Below are positions 15,767-24,965 of a DNA stretch of 64,000 nt, in pieces (within the stretch, counting starts at the first letter, position 1; the number at the start of each line of letters is the position of its first letter). The stretch is from positions 1 to 64,000 of the forward strand of contig NZ_BNBO01000007.1 in assembly GCF_014655955.1 (NCBI RefSeq). Direction: 5' to 3'. The notes beneath the pieces were generated by a model. That model made no database searches. It saw only the letters and a program-made list of their open reading frames with translations, and had not been told where the DNA came from. Both the position numbers and the translations under genes were made by a program. Source of the DNA: Kitasatospora indigofera. GTDB lineage: Bacteria; Actinomycetota; Actinomycetes; Streptomycetales; Streptomycetaceae.

Positions 15767-15788
15767 GCGGAGCCCGCCGCACGCGGTT

Positions 15789-15819
15789 GCCCGCAGCCGT
15801 GCTCAGCCCGGCTGCGGGC
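15789..15819. terminator. Bidirectional hairpin terminator
   Basis: A 10-bp inverted repeat (15789-15798 with 15810-15819) lies between the convergent pseudouridine synthase and SnoaL-like genes. It overlaps the last codons of the latter and could terminate both. Confidence 0.65.
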
Positions 15820-16258
15820 CGCCGAACAGGCTCCGCTCCACGTGCTGGGTGTCGGCGTACTCCCGGACCGAGGTGATCAGGCCGTCCTGCACGGTGAAGA
15901 CCCCCAGGCAGGCGTTGTCGTAGACCCGGCCGGTCGCGGCCAGGCCCTTGGACGTCCACTCGGCCACCACCTGCCCGCCGTCGGCGATCACGTTGGTGAG
16001 CGTCACGGCCGGGGCGCCGCTGGGCGCGAACAGCACGCCCGCCCCCAGCAGGAACCCGTCCACGATGGTGTCGCGGCCGCGGTACACCCCGGTCAGCGGG
16101 ACGTCGCCCGGGTACGTCCAGGTGGCGTCGGCCGCGAAGCTGGCGCGGACGGTCACCAGGTCGCCCTCGGCGACCGCGTTGACGTAGCGCACGACGACGG
16201 TACGGGGGTCGGTCGGGTCGACGCCCGGCTCGGGCGTGGCGGGGGTGGGGGCGTTCAT
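15803..16258 (-). CDS. NTF2/SnoaL-like protein
   Basis: The 151-aa single-domain NTF2-fold protein has VVRYVNAVAEGDLVTVRASF, the WTYPGDVPLTGVYRGRDTIV pocket region and FTVQDGLITSVREYADTQH. It resembles ketosteroid-isomerase-like proteins of unknown substrate. The family has no conserved catalytic set I could rely on here. It lies downstream, on the same strand, of a zinc-independent alcohol-dehydrogenase-type oxidoreductase (83-bp gap). It may be co-transcribed and act on the same small molecule, but this is only context. Confidence 0.8.
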   Translation of the reverse strand: MNAPTPATPEPGVDPTDPRTVVVRYVNAVAEGDLVTVRASFAADATWTYPGDVPLTGVYRGRDTIVDGFLLGAGVLFAPSGAPAVTLTNVIADGGQVVAEWTSKGLAATGRVYDNACLGVFTVQDGLITSVREYADTQHVERSLFGGPQPG

Positions 16259-16341
16259 GCCGGTCTCTCCTCGGGTTTGTCGGCGGTGTGGTGCGGCCGG
16301 TGGGTGCGGTTGGTTGGTGGGCCGGCCGGGCCCGGCCGGGC

Positions 16342-17262
16342 TCAGGACAGCGTGAGGACGGCGTTGCCGCGGATCCGGCGGTCCCGCAGGTCGGCCAGGA
16401 CCTCCGGGGTCCGCAGCCAGTCCTCGGTCAGCCCGATCTCGGGGTGCAGCCGGCCCTCGGCGACCAGGCGGACCAGGGTCGCCAGGTCCGGGGCGTCGGG
16501 CCCGTCGTGGTCGGCGTAGCTGAAGTGCCGGACGGTGGCGGAGACCGGGCCGGCGAAGAAGTCGAAGAAGTCCAGCACGGCCGGCTCCCGGCTCGCCTGG
16601 CCGAACCAGACCAGCTCGCCGCGCGGCGCCAGCCGGGACAGCGCGAGCGGGAGGTTCTTCCCGCCGGTCGACTCCAGCACCAGGTCGAAGACGCCCTCCG
16701 CCTCCTCGATCCCGCGGACCACCGAGGCCGCGCCCAACTCGGCCAGCCGCTCACCGCGTTCGGCCGAGGCGGTGACCGCCGTGACCGAGCCGCCGGCCGC
16801 CGAGGCCAGCTCCGTGACGTAGTGCCCGACCCCGCCGGAGGCCCCCGTGAGCAGGATCCGCCGGCCGGTCACCGACCCGGCCGTCCGCAGCAGCCGCAGC
16901 GCCGTCAGGCCGGCCAGCGGCAGCGCGGCGGCCCGCACCGCCGGGACGGAGCGCGGCAGCACGGCCAGCGACCCGGCCGGCACCGCCACGAACTCGGCCC
17001 AGCCCCCGCCCGCCGGATGGCCGACCACCCGCTGCCCGACCGCCGGCCCGGAGCCGTCCGGCGCCGCCTGGACCACCAGGCCGGCCACGTCCTTGCCCGG
17101 CCGGGCGCCGCCCGCCGGGCCCTCCAACTGGAAGATCTCGCCCCGGTTCACCGAGTACGCGTCCACCTTCACCAGCACCTCGTCGGGCCGCTGCACCGGC
17201 TCCGCGACCTCCGTACGCCGTACCGCCGCCGCCCGGTCCCCGGTCGCCACAAACGCCTTCAT
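16342..17262 (-). CDS. Quinone-reductase-type zinc-independent NADP oxidoreductase (MDR family)
   Basis: The 306-aa medium-chain reductase has an N-terminal GroES-like domain (VNRGEIFQLEGP, PGKDVAGLVV) and a Rossmann domain with LLTGASGGVGHYVTEL (about 140-155). The structural-zinc cysteines of alcohol dehydrogenases are missing, as in QOR and enoyl reductases. GAGGAG precedes the ATG. It is divergent from a LysR regulator across a 128-bp gap with an operator-like palindrome, so LysR control is likely. The substrate is probably an electrophilic enone or quinone. Confidence 0.88.
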   Translation of the reverse strand: MKAFVATGDRAAAVRRTEVAEPVQRPDEVLVKVDAYSVNRGEIFQLEGPAGGARPGKDVAGLVVQAAPDGSGPAVGQRVVGHPAGGGWAEFVAVPAGSLAVLPRSVPAVRAAALPLAGLTALRLLRTAGSVTGRRILLTGASGGVGHYVTELASAAGGSVTAVTASAERGERLAELGAASVVRGIEEAEGVFDLVLESTGGKNLPLALSRLAPRGELVWFGQASREPAVLDFFDFFAGPVSATVRHFSYADHDGPDAPDLATLVRLVAEGRLHPEIGLTEDWLRTPEVLADLRDRRIRGNAVLTLS

Positions 17263-17358
17263 CGCCCTGCTCCTCGCTGTCCCGGCCGGTGCTCCCCGGC
17301 CGGACACCAGCAAACCGCCAGGCCCCGGAGGCGGTCCAACAACCGGAAGCCGGTGGTG

Positions 17359-17373
17359 ACAACCGCCGGTTGT
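17359..17373. promoter_or_regulatory. LysR-type operator palindrome
   Basis: ACAACCG-C-CGGTTGT is a perfect 15-bp palindrome between the GTGACA -35-like (17356-17361) and CAGGAT -10-like (17378-17383) elements of the lysR gene. A further ACAACCGG half-site is at 17339-17346. The arrangement suits LysR autorepression and control of the divergent reductase. Confidence 0.6.
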
Positions 17374-17390
17374 GGGCCAGGATGACGGGC

Positions 17391-18350
17391 GTGGATCTTG
17401 ACCTCGCCCAGGTGCGCGCCTTCGTGCAGACCGCCGACCACCTGCACTTCGGCCGTGCGGCGCAGCACCTCGCACTGACCCAGCAGGCGCTCTCCAAGCG
17501 GATCGCCAGGCTGGAGGAGGGCCTGGGCGCCCTGCTGTTCGAGCGCGGCCCGGCCGGGGTCGCCCTCACCCCGGCCGGCGTCCGGCTGCTCGGCCCTGCC
17601 CGGGCCCTGCTGGCCGCCGGCGAGGCCGCCGTCGCCGCCGTCCGCCGGGAGGAGCGTCCCGTCCGGCTGGACGTCTGGGGCCACCTGTTCGCCCCGCTGC
17701 GCACCCTCCGCGAAGTCCTGGACGACCCGGCGTCCGCCGCCGTGCACGCCGAGGTCGGCCCGGCCCGGGACCTGCCGGCCGTGGCGGCGGCCCTGCTGCG
17801 CGGCGACAGCGACGCCGGGTTCGGCCGGTACCACCCGTTCGGGGACGGCCGGGACGAGGCGCTCGCCCACCGCCTGGTCCGGCTGGAGCCGGTCGACGCG
17901 ATCATGGCCGTCGGCCACCCGCTGGCGGGCCGCCCCGCGCTGCGCCCGGCCGAACTGGCCCGGAGCCTGCTGGTGCTGCCCGCCGCCGCCGAACGGCTGG
18001 ACTTCGCGCGGCGGTTCGCCGAGGAGTTCGCCGTGCCGGTGCTCCCGGGCGAGGCCAATCTCGGCTTCGAGCACCTGCTGGCCCGGATCCGCTCGACGCC
18101 GGGCGGCTTCACGCTCTTCCCCGCCGAAGTCCCGCTGCCGGACGGCTCCGGCCTGGTCGCGGTGCCGCTGGCCGACCCGACCCCGCTGTACGCCTGGTCG
18201 CTGCTCCGGCCGTCCGGCCGGCCGGCCCCGGCCGTGGACGCGCTGCTGCGCGCCTGCGCGGAGGCGGGCCGCCGCCGGCGCTGGCTGGAGTACCGGCCCG
18301 AGCGGGACTGGCTCCCGGAGGCCGACCAGGAGCAGGCCCGGGCGCTCTGA
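17391..18350 (+). CDS. LysR-family transcriptional regulator
   Basis: The 319-aa protein has a winged HTH (residues 1-60: DLDLAQVRAFVQTADHLHF, QALSKRIARLEEGLGALLFER) and a LysR substrate-binding domain (about 85-300). The GTG at 17391 lies 7 nt after CAGGAT and has no SD, so I call it leaderless; an ATG 9 bp upstream is possible. It is divergent from the MDR-type reductase it probably regulates. The inducer is unknown. Confidence 0.87.
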   Translation: MDLDLAQVRAFVQTADHLHFGRAAQHLALTQQALSKRIARLEEGLGALLFERGPAGVALTPAGVRLLGPARALLAAGEAAVAAVRREERPVRLDVWGHLFAPLRTLREVLDDPASAAVHAEVGPARDLPAVAAALLRGDSDAGFGRYHPFGDGRDEALAHRLVRLEPVDAIMAVGHPLAGRPALRPAELARSLLVLPAAAERLDFARRFAEEFAVPVLPGEANLGFEHLLARIRSTPGGFTLFPAEVPLPDGSGLVAVPLADPTPLYAWSLLRPSGRPAPAVDALLRACAEAGRRRRWLEYRPERDWLPEADQEQARAL

Positions 18351-18378
18351 CCGCGGCGCCGGACCCGGGGAGCGGAGG

Positions 18379-18400
18379 GGCCTAGGCCCGGCCTAGGCCC
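18379..18400. repeat. Two abutting GGCCTAGGCCC palindromes
   Basis: The 11-bp unit occurs twice head to tail, each containing the 10-bp palindrome GGCCTAGGCC. It lies 28 bp after the lysR stop and 70 bp before the SDR gene. It could be a terminator for lysR or a double operator for the SDR-queA operon. CTAG is rare in such genomes, which makes a paired occurrence notable. Confidence 0.5.
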
Positions 18401-18468
18401 AAGGGACCAAGCAGCCGACCGGCCCGCGGCCGATCCGCACGGAGCCCTCGCGGAGCGAGAGTTGTGCC

Positions 18469-19392
18469 ATGAACGCATCGCAGACGCCGCCCGCGCAGAC
18501 CACCACCGGCACCCGCCCGTCCGCCGTGACCGGACCGGCGTCCGGGCCCGTGACCGAGCCCGCACCCGGCCCCGCTGCCGGGCCCGGCCCCCGGGTGGCC
18601 CTGATCACCGGGGCCTCGCGCGGCCTGGGCCTGGAGCTGGCCCGGGCCCTGGCCGCCGAGGGGCGGCAGCTCGTCCTGACCGCCCGCGACGCGGCCGAAC
18701 TCGCCGCCGTCGAGGCCGAACTGGCCGTCGTCACCAAGGTGGTGGCGCTGGCCGGGTCGGTGGTCGACGACGGCCACCGGGAGCGGCTGGCCGAGGCCGC
18801 CGCCGCCCTCGGCGGGGCCGGGCTGCTGATCAACAACGCCTCCACGCTGACCGGTTACGACCTGGCCGGGGCCGCGCTGCCGAGGCTCGCGGACTTCCCG
18901 CTGCCCGGACTGCTGGAGACCTTCGAGGTGAACGTCCTCGGGCCGCTCGCCCTCACCCAGCTCGTGCTGCCCCAGCTGCGCGAGCAGGCGGGCTCGGTCG
19001 TCAACGTCAGCTCGGACGCGGCTGTGGAGGCGTACGAGGGCTGGGGCGGCTACGGCGCCTCCAAGGCCGCGCTCGACCACGCCTCGGCGGTGCTGGCGGC
19101 CGAGGAGCCGGAGCTGCGGGTCTGGGCCGTCGACCCCGGCGACATGCGCACCCGGATGCACCAGGAGGCGTTCCCCGGCGAGGACATCTCGGACCGGCCG
19201 CTGCCGCGGACCGTCGTCCCCGCCTTCCTCGCCCTGCTGCGCGATTGCCCCGCCTCCGGCCGGTACCGCGCCGCCGACCTGCTCGATGCCCCCACCAACG
19301 AGTCCGTCGTACCGGCCACCGGGTCCGCAGCCCCCACCACCGGGTCCGTCCCCGCCACCGCCACCTCCACCACCGACGAGGAGCACCGATGA
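18469..19392 (+). CDS. SDR-family NAD(P)-dependent oxidoreductase
   Basis: The 307-aa classical short-chain dehydrogenase has a Thr/Pro/Ala-rich N-terminus (1-40), the cofactor motif TGASRGLGLELA (about 47-58), NNAS, and the catalytic Ser/Tyr/Lys in VNVSSDAAV and YGASKAALD. The C-terminal 35 residues are again low-complexity Thr/Pro/Ser. Its stop overlaps the start of the queA-like gene, so the two are coupled. Nothing in the sequence indicates a substrate. Pairing with queA recurs in streptomycetes as far as I know, but its meaning is unclear. Confidence 0.87.
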   Translation: MNASQTPPAQTTTGTRPSAVTGPASGPVTEPAPGPAAGPGPRVALITGASRGLGLELARALAAEGRQLVLTARDAAELAAVEAELAVVTKVVALAGSVVDDGHRERLAEAAAALGGAGLLINNASTLTGYDLAGAALPRLADFPLPGLLETFEVNVLGPLALTQLVLPQLREQAGSVVNVSSDAAVEAYEGWGGYGASKAALDHASAVLAAEEPELRVWAVDPGDMRTRMHQEAFPGEDISDRPLPRTVVPAFLALLRDCPASGRYRAADLLDAPTNESVVPATGSAAPTTGSVPATATSTTDEEHR

Positions 19393-20462
19393 GCACAGCC
19401 CTCGGCAGCCGCTTCGACTTCACCGTCCCGCCCGAACTCTCCGCCCGGGCCCCGGCGGAGGCCCGTGGAGTCGGCCGGGACGGCGTCCGGATGCTGGTGG
19501 GCCACCGGAACACCCTGGCCGTCGAGCACCACCGCTTCACCGACCTGCCGCAGGTGCTGCGGGCCGGCGACCTGCTGGTGGTGAACAACTCCGCCACCCT
19601 GCCCGCCGCGCTGACCGGCCGCCTCCCCGACGGCACCGCCGTCGCCCTGCACCTGTCCTCCGCCGAGCCCGGCCCGCTCGGCACCCACCTGGTCGAACTG
19701 CGCAGCGCCCCCGACGTACCGGGCGCGGCCGCCGGCTATTACCCGCCGGAGGCCGGCCCGGCCCGGGCGGGGCTGCGGATCGCGCTGCCCGGCGGCGCCG
19801 ACGCCGTGCTGGGCGAGGCCTTCACCGCCCGGCTCCGGCACGCCCGGCTCACCCTGCCCGACGCGCTGCCGGCCTACCTCGCCCGGTACGGCCGGGCGGT
19901 GCGCTACGGCTACGTGGACCGGGACTGGCCGGTGGAGGCCTACCAGACGGTCTTCGCCACCGTCCCGGGCAGCAGCGAAATGCCCAGTGCGGCAAGGCCG
20001 TTCACCGCCGATACGGTGGCCCGGCTGGTCGGCCGGGGGGTTCTGGTCGCGCCGGTCACCCTGCACACCGGGGTCGCCTCGCCCGAGGCGCACGAAGCCC
20101 CGTACGCCGAGCGGTTCACCGTCCCCGCCACCACCGCCGCGCTGACCGGGCACGTCCGGGCCGCCGGGGGCCGGGTGATCGCGGTCGGCACCACGGTGGT
20201 CCGGGCCCTGGAATCGGCGACCGGGCCGGACGGCGTGGTCCGGGAGGCCGACGGCTGGACCGAGCTGGTGATCACCCCGGAGCGAGGGGTCCGCGCGGTG
20301 GACGGCCTGCTCACCGGCTGGCACGAGCCGCAGGCCTCCCACCTGCTGATGCTGGAGGCGGTGGCCGGCCACGCGCTGCTGGAACGCTGCTACGCGGAGG
20401 CGATCGAACACCGGTACCTCTGGCACGAGTTCGGCGACGTGAACCTCCTGCTGCCGGACTGA
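19389..20462 (+). CDS. queA: S-adenosylmethionine:tRNA ribosyltransferase-isomerase
   Basis: This 357-aa protein matches QueA along its length: DLLVVNNSATLPA, the GYVDRDWPVEAYQTVFA region, LHTGVASPEA, VIAVGTTVVRALESA and the C-terminal SHLLMLEAVAGHALLERCYAEAIEHRYLWHEFGD pattern. QueA transfers the ribosyl part of SAM to 7-aminomethyl-7-deazaguanine in tRNA to give epoxyqueuosine. It overlaps the SDR stop by four bases (ATGA). No tgt, queC-F or queG gene lies nearby, so whether this member works in queuosine or another deazaguanine modification cannot be decided here. Confidence 0.88.
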   Translation: MSTALGSRFDFTVPPELSARAPAEARGVGRDGVRMLVGHRNTLAVEHHRFTDLPQVLRAGDLLVVNNSATLPAALTGRLPDGTAVALHLSSAEPGPLGTHLVELRSAPDVPGAAAGYYPPEAGPARAGLRIALPGGADAVLGEAFTARLRHARLTLPDALPAYLARYGRAVRYGYVDRDWPVEAYQTVFATVPGSSEMPSAARPFTADTVARLVGRGVLVAPVTLHTGVASPEAHEAPYAERFTVPATTAALTGHVRAAGGRVIAVGTTVVRALESATGPDGVVREADGWTELVITPERGVRAVDGLLTGWHEPQASHLLMLEAVAGHALLERCYAEAIEHRYLWHEFGDVNLLLPD

Positions 20463-20526
20463 CCCGAAACCCGGGCCGGGCCGCGTCGGCGTCCCGGAGC
20501 ACGGCCCCGGCCGCCCGGGCGGCGGG

Positions 20527-21438
20527 TCAGCCGAACAGGTCGTGGTCGGCCAGGACCTCACCGAGGACCCGGCGGTGCTCGGCGGCCGTCACCGGATCGC
20601 GGGCGAGGAACTCCACCAGGCAGATCAGGGCCTTCCACACGGCCCACCCGCGGGCCCGCGCCCACATCGCGGCGTCCTGGCCGACAGCCGTCCGGAACGC
20701 CTCCCGGCTCTCGCCCGAGAACATCGTCCAGGCGATCACCAGATCGCAGGCGGGGTCGCCCACCCCGGACGTCCCGAAGTCGATCACCGCGGCCAGCTTC
20801 CCGTCCCTGACCAGCAGGTTGCCGCTCGCGATGTCGCCGTGGAACCAGACCGGCGAGCCCTGCCACCCCGCCGCCAGCGCGGCCTGCCAGACGGCCGCGG
20901 CCCGCCCGGTGTCGACCAGGCCGGCCAGGGCGGCGAGGGCGGCCCGGGTCTCCCCGTCGTAGAAGGCCGGCGGCGCACCGCGGTGGAAGCTGTGGGCCCC
21001 GGCGGACGGCCCGTCGGCCGCCTCGATCCGCTGCAGGGCGAGGAGGAACCCGGCCACCGAGACGGCGAACCCCGGCAGGTCGTCGACCGGGCCGCGGTTG
21101 GCGCTCTCGCCCTCCAGCCAGCCGCGGACCGACCAGCCGAACGGGTACCCCTCGCCCGGCACCCCCTGCCCCAGGATCCGGGGCACCGGCACCGGCAGGG
21201 AGGGGGCCAGCACCGGCAGCCACCGGCTCTCCTTCTCGACGGCGGGCGCGTAGCCGGCGGCGGTGGGCAGGCGCACCGTCATCGCGTCCCCGAGGCGGTA
21301 GGTGCGGTTGTCCCACCCGTCGACGGCGACCGGCCGCACCGGCAGGTCCCCCCATTGCGGGAACTGGGCGCGGATCAGCCGCCGCACCAGCTCCGCGTCG
21401 ATCCCGGCACGACCGTCCTTGTAGCGGCTCCCGACCAT
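20527..21438 (-). CDS. Aminoglycoside phosphotransferase (APH)-family kinase
   Basis: The 303-aa protein-kinase-like fold has VDGWDNRTYRL (nucleotide loop), the catalytic Brenner motif FHGDIASGNLLV (HGD, near residue 200) and the metal-binding VIDFGTSGVGDPACDL. It starts at ATG 21438 with AGGA 7 nt upstream. APH-family members phosphorylate aminoglycosides, macrolides, homoserine, choline and other small molecules. This one sits beside a nucleobase permease and no antibiotic cluster. Resistance should not be assumed. Confidence 0.85.
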   Translation of the reverse strand: MVGSRYKDGRAGIDAELVRRLIRAQFPQWGDLPVRPVAVDGWDNRTYRLGDAMTVRLPTAAGYAPAVEKESRWLPVLAPSLPVPVPRILGQGVPGEGYPFGWSVRGWLEGESANRGPVDDLPGFAVSVAGFLLALQRIEAADGPSAGAHSFHRGAPPAFYDGETRAALAALAGLVDTGRAAAVWQAALAAGWQGSPVWFHGDIASGNLLVRDGKLAAVIDFGTSGVGDPACDLVIAWTMFSGESREAFRTAVGQDAAMWARARGWAVWKALICLVEFLARDPVTAAEHRRVLGEVLADHDLFG

Positions 21439-21600
21439 CCCGCGATCCTGTCCGCCGGACCGTCGGGACGCAATCGAATTCCGCCGGGGCCGGCCGCCCT
21501 TCCTCGCACGATCGGCCGTCCCCGCTGGTGCGCGGGAGGCGGCTGTGATCGGCTCCTGATCACCTGTGTCTGTCGCGGACGCCGAGCGCGAGGAGTGTCG

Positions 21601-22983
21601 ATGGGCCGCTTCGGGTGGAAGCTGCACGGTGACGGGCGCAACCCCGCGGTGGGGGAGGTCGTCAGGCCCGACGAACGGCTGACCTGGGGCCGGACGGTCG
21701 GTCTCGGCGCGCAGCACGTGGTGGCGATGTTCGGGGCCACCTTCGTGGCACCCGTCCTGATGGGCCTGGACCCGAACCTCGCGGTGCTGGTGTCGGGCGT
21801 CGCGACGATCTTCTTCCTGCTGGCGACCGGCGGCCGGATCCCGTCCTACCTGGGCAGCAGCCTCTCCTTCGTCGGGGTGGCCGCCGTGATCCGCGCCCAG
21901 GGCGGCGACTCGGCCACCCTCACCGGCGCCCTGCTGGTGGTCGGCGCCGTCCTGACGGCCTGCGGCGCGGTGGTCCGGGCCGCGGGCGCCCGGGTGATCC
22001 ACGCGGTGCTGCCCCCGGTGGTGACCGGCGCCGTGGTGATGCTGATCGGTTTCAACCTGGCGCCGGTCGCGGCCGGCACCTACTGGCCGCAGGACCAGTG
22101 GACGGCCCTGCTGACCATGACCTTCACCGGGCTGGCGCTGGTCGTCCTGCGGGGCTTCTGGTCCCGGATCGCGATCTTCCTCGGACTGCTCTTCGGCTAC
22201 GCGGTCTCCTGGCTGTTCGACCGGATCTTCGGCCGGATCCACTCCGCCGACGGCTCCGGCGCCGTCACCGACCACTGGCGGCTGGACCTGTCGGGCGTCG
22301 GGAAGGCGGACTGGATCGGGTTCCCCACCCTGCACGGTCCGAGCTTCTCCGCCTCGGCGATCCTGGTCGCGCTGCCCGTGGTGGTGGCCCTGATCGCGGA
22401 GAACGCCGGCCACGTCAAGGCCGTCGGCGAGATGACCGGGGACCCGCTGGACGACCGCCTCGGCCAGGCCGTGATGGCCGACGGCGCCGCCACCATGATG
22501 TCCACCGTCGTCGGCGGCCCGGCCACCACCACCTACGCGGAGAACATCGGCGTGATGGCCGCGACCCGGGTGTACTCCACGGCCGCCTACTGGTGCGCGG
22601 CCGGCTTCGCGATCCTGTTCGGCCTCTGCCCGAAGTTCGGCGCCGTGGTGGCCGCCATCCCGGGCGGCGTCCTCGGCGGGATCACCGTCGTCCTGTACGG
22701 CATGATCGGCCTGCTCGGCGCCCAGATCTGGATCCACAACCGGGTCGACCTGACCAACCCCCTGCACCTCGTCCCGGTCGCGGCCGGCGTGATCGTCGGC
22801 ATCGGCGGGGTCACCCTCAGGTTCACCGACACCTTCGAGCTCGGCGGCATCGCCCTGGGCACCCTGATCGTCGTCCTCGGCTACCACGGCCTGCGCCTGG
22901 CGGCCCCCGCCCACATGAAGCACCCGCAGGCCGCCTCGCTGGACGCCGGCGCCGCCGAGTACGACGACGGGGCCGGCCGCTGA
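21601..22983 (+). CDS. NCS2 nucleobase:cation symporter (uracil/xanthine permease)
   Basis: The 460-aa integral membrane protein has about 12-14 spans. NCS2 landmarks include GLGAQHVVAMFGATFVAP in TM1, IPSYLGSSLSFVGV in TM3, the substrate-motif region LIAENAGHVKAVGEMTG in TM8 and GGPATTTYAENIGVMAAT in TM10. The second Glu region (AENAGH) and TYAENIG are typical of uracil transporters (UraA-like). GAGGAG precedes the ATG. It is divergent from the APH-like gene across 162 bp, in which I see no clear operator. Confidence 0.9.
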   Translation: MGRFGWKLHGDGRNPAVGEVVRPDERLTWGRTVGLGAQHVVAMFGATFVAPVLMGLDPNLAVLVSGVATIFFLLATGGRIPSYLGSSLSFVGVAAVIRAQGGDSATLTGALLVVGAVLTACGAVVRAAGARVIHAVLPPVVTGAVVMLIGFNLAPVAAGTYWPQDQWTALLTMTFTGLALVVLRGFWSRIAIFLGLLFGYAVSWLFDRIFGRIHSADGSGAVTDHWRLDLSGVGKADWIGFPTLHGPSFSASAILVALPVVVALIAENAGHVKAVGEMTGDPLDDRLGQAVMADGAATMMSTVVGGPATTTYAENIGVMAATRVYSTAAYWCAAGFAILFGLCPKFGAVVAAIPGGVLGGITVVLYGMIGLLGAQIWIHNRVDLTNPLHLVPVAAGVIVGIGGVTLRFTDTFELGGIALGTLIVVLGYHGLRLAAPAHMKHPQAASLDAGAAEYDDGAGR

Positions 22984-23108
22984 GACACCGGCCACGCCTC
23001 CCGGGCCGGGCACCGGCCTGGCGGGCCCCGGCCCGGCCGCGGGCTGACAGCGGGCGCACTCCGGCGGTCTAATGGAGTCCGGCGGCCTTCCGCGGGTCAG
23101 GAGGCGTG

Positions 23109-24818
23109 ATGGCTGCGACCGGCACGGCTGCGACCCTGGCGGACGCCCGCCAGGCGCACGAGGACCAGGCGTGGCAGGACGCCTGCGCGGAGTTCGCGCG
23201 GGCGGACGGGCGCACCCCGCTGGCGATCGACGACCTGGAGGCCTGGGCCGAGAGCGCGCACATCCTGGGGCGCGGCCCGGAGGCCTGCCGGCTGCTGGAG
23301 CGCGCCTACCGGATGCGCGCGGAGGCCGGCGAGGTGGGAGGCGCGATCCGGTGCGCCTTCTGGCTGCACGAGGCACTGACCATGCGGGGCGAGTTCGGGC
23401 ACGCCGGGGGCTGGCTGGCGCGGGCCGCCCGGCTGGCGCGCACCGCGCCGGGCTGCGCGCAGGAGGGGTACCTGCTGCTGCCGGAGGCGGAGCGGCAGCT
23501 GGCGCGGGACGCCGGCGCCGCGTTCGGGACCGCCGCGCGGGCCCTGGACCTGGCCGTCCGCTGCGGCGACCGCGACCTGGCCGTGGCCGCCACCCACCTC
23601 CAGGGGCTGGCCCGGATCAGGCAGGAGCGGGTCGAGGACGGGCTGGCACTGCTGGACGAGGCGATGCTCGCGGTGACGACGGGGGAGACCTCGCCGCGGG
23701 TGACCGGGTGGGTCTACTGCGACGTGATCGCGGCCTGCGGCGACCTCCAGGAGCTCCGGCGGGCCAGGGAGTGGACGACCGCACTGGACGCCTGGATGGC
23801 CACCCGGCCCCAGTTCGTCGGCGGCTACTCCGGCATCTGCCTGATCCACCGCTCGGAGCTGATGCGCCTGCTCGGCGACTGGCCGAAGGCCGCCCTGCAG
23901 GCGCGGACGGCCTGCGAGCGCCTCACCCAGGGCTTCGCCGAGATGCTGGCCGGCGCCGCGTTCTACCAGCTCGGCGAGGTCAGCAGGCTGCGCGGGGACT
24001 GGCCGGCCGCCGAGCAGGCGTACCGCCGGGCCGGCGCCCACGGTTGCGACGCCCAGCCCGGCCTGGCCCTGCTGCGGCTGGCGCAGGACCTGCCGGAGCC
24101 CGCCGTGGGCGGAGTCCGCCGGGCCCTCGCCGAGGCCGCCGGCCGGACGGCCAGGGCGAAGCTGCTGCCGGCCTGTGCGGAGATCATGCTGGCCGCGGGC
24201 GAGTCCGGGGCGGCCGCCGAGGCCGTCGCCGAGCTGGCCGAGATCGCGCAGGCGTACGACCGGCCGGCGATGCGGGCCCGCACCGAGTACGCCCGGGCCG
24301 CCGTCCGCCTTGCGGCGGGCGACAGCGCCGCCGCGCTGACCTCGGCCCGGCTCGCCTGGCGGCTCTGGCGGGAGCTGGACGTGCCGTACGAGGCCGCCCG
24401 CTCCCGGGTGCTGGTGGCACTGGCCTGCCGGGGCCTGGACGACGAGGACTCGGCGGCCGGGGAGTTCGAGGCCGCGCTGCGCGGGTTCGAGGCGCTGGGG
24501 GCGGTGCCCGACCGGGTCCGGACGGAGGCGCTCGTCCGGGCCCGGCCGGGCGGCCCGACCGCGGCCGGGCCCGCCGACGGCGGACGGGCCCGGGCCGCCG
24601 GGCCGCCGGCTGGCCTCACCCCGCGCGAGACGGAGGTGCTGCGGCTGGTCGCGGCGGGGGACACCAACCAGGCCATCGCGCGGCAGCTGGTGCTCAGCGA
24701 GAAGACGGTCGCCCGGCACCTCAGCAACATCTTCCGGAAGCTCGGGGTGGGCTCGCGCACGGCCGCCGCCGGGTACGCCTTCGAGCACGGACTGCACCGG
24801 CCCCCGCCCGGCCGGTAG
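23109..24818 (+). CDS. LuxR-family regulator with TPR-like sensor region
   Basis: The 569-aa protein has a long alpha-helical TPR-like region (about 10-490) of repeated AxxL...A-rich helix pairs and a C-terminal LuxR HTH (about 510-565). The HTH contains [39 protein letters not shown] and [13 protein letters not shown]. The N-terminal ATPase of LAL/MalT regulators is absent. AGGAGG ends 4 nt before the ATG at 23109. It is followed after 147 bp by a TPR small protein and a flavin monooxygenase on the same strand, its likely targets. Confidence 0.87.
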   Translation: MAATGTAATLADARQAHEDQAWQDACAEFARADGRTPLAIDDLEAWAESAHILGRGPEACRLLERAYRMRAEAGEVGGAIRCAFWLHEALTMRGEFGHAGGWLARAARLARTAPGCAQEGYLLLPEAERQLARDAGAAFGTAARALDLAVRCGDRDLAVAATHLQGLARIRQERVEDGLALLDEAMLAVTTGETSPRVTGWVYCDVIAACGDLQELRRAREWTTALDAWMATRPQFVGGYSGICLIHRSELMRLLGDWPKAALQARTACERLTQGFAEMLAGAAFYQLGEVSRLRGDWPAAEQAYRRAGAHGCDAQPGLALLRLAQDLPEPAVGGVRRALAEAAGRTARAKLLPACAEIMLAAGESGAAAEAVAELAEIAQAYDRPAMRARTEYARAAVRLAAGDSAAALTSARLAWRLWRELDVPYEAARSRVLVALACRGLDDEDSAAGEFEAALRGFEALGAVPDRVRTEALVRARPGGPTAAGPADGGRARAAGPPAGLTPRETEVLRLVAAGDTNQAIARQLVLSEKTVARHLSNIFRKLGVGSRTAAAGYAFEHGLHRPPPGR

Positions 24819-24965
24819 CCGGCGCGCGGCCCCGGCGCCCGTGTGCGCAGAACTACCCACGTCACCGGCACGGGATTGCGCGATTCTTCCGATGCCCGGA
24901 CCAGCACCGCTCCGTAGCGTCGGAGACGTGAGCGCGGGGGTTCCGCGGCGACCTGGGAGTCGATC

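Noticed and set aside
20527..21438. Antibiotic resistance gene call for the APH-family protein
   Set aside because: The kinase motifs are general to small-molecule kinases and there is no resistance or biosynthetic context.
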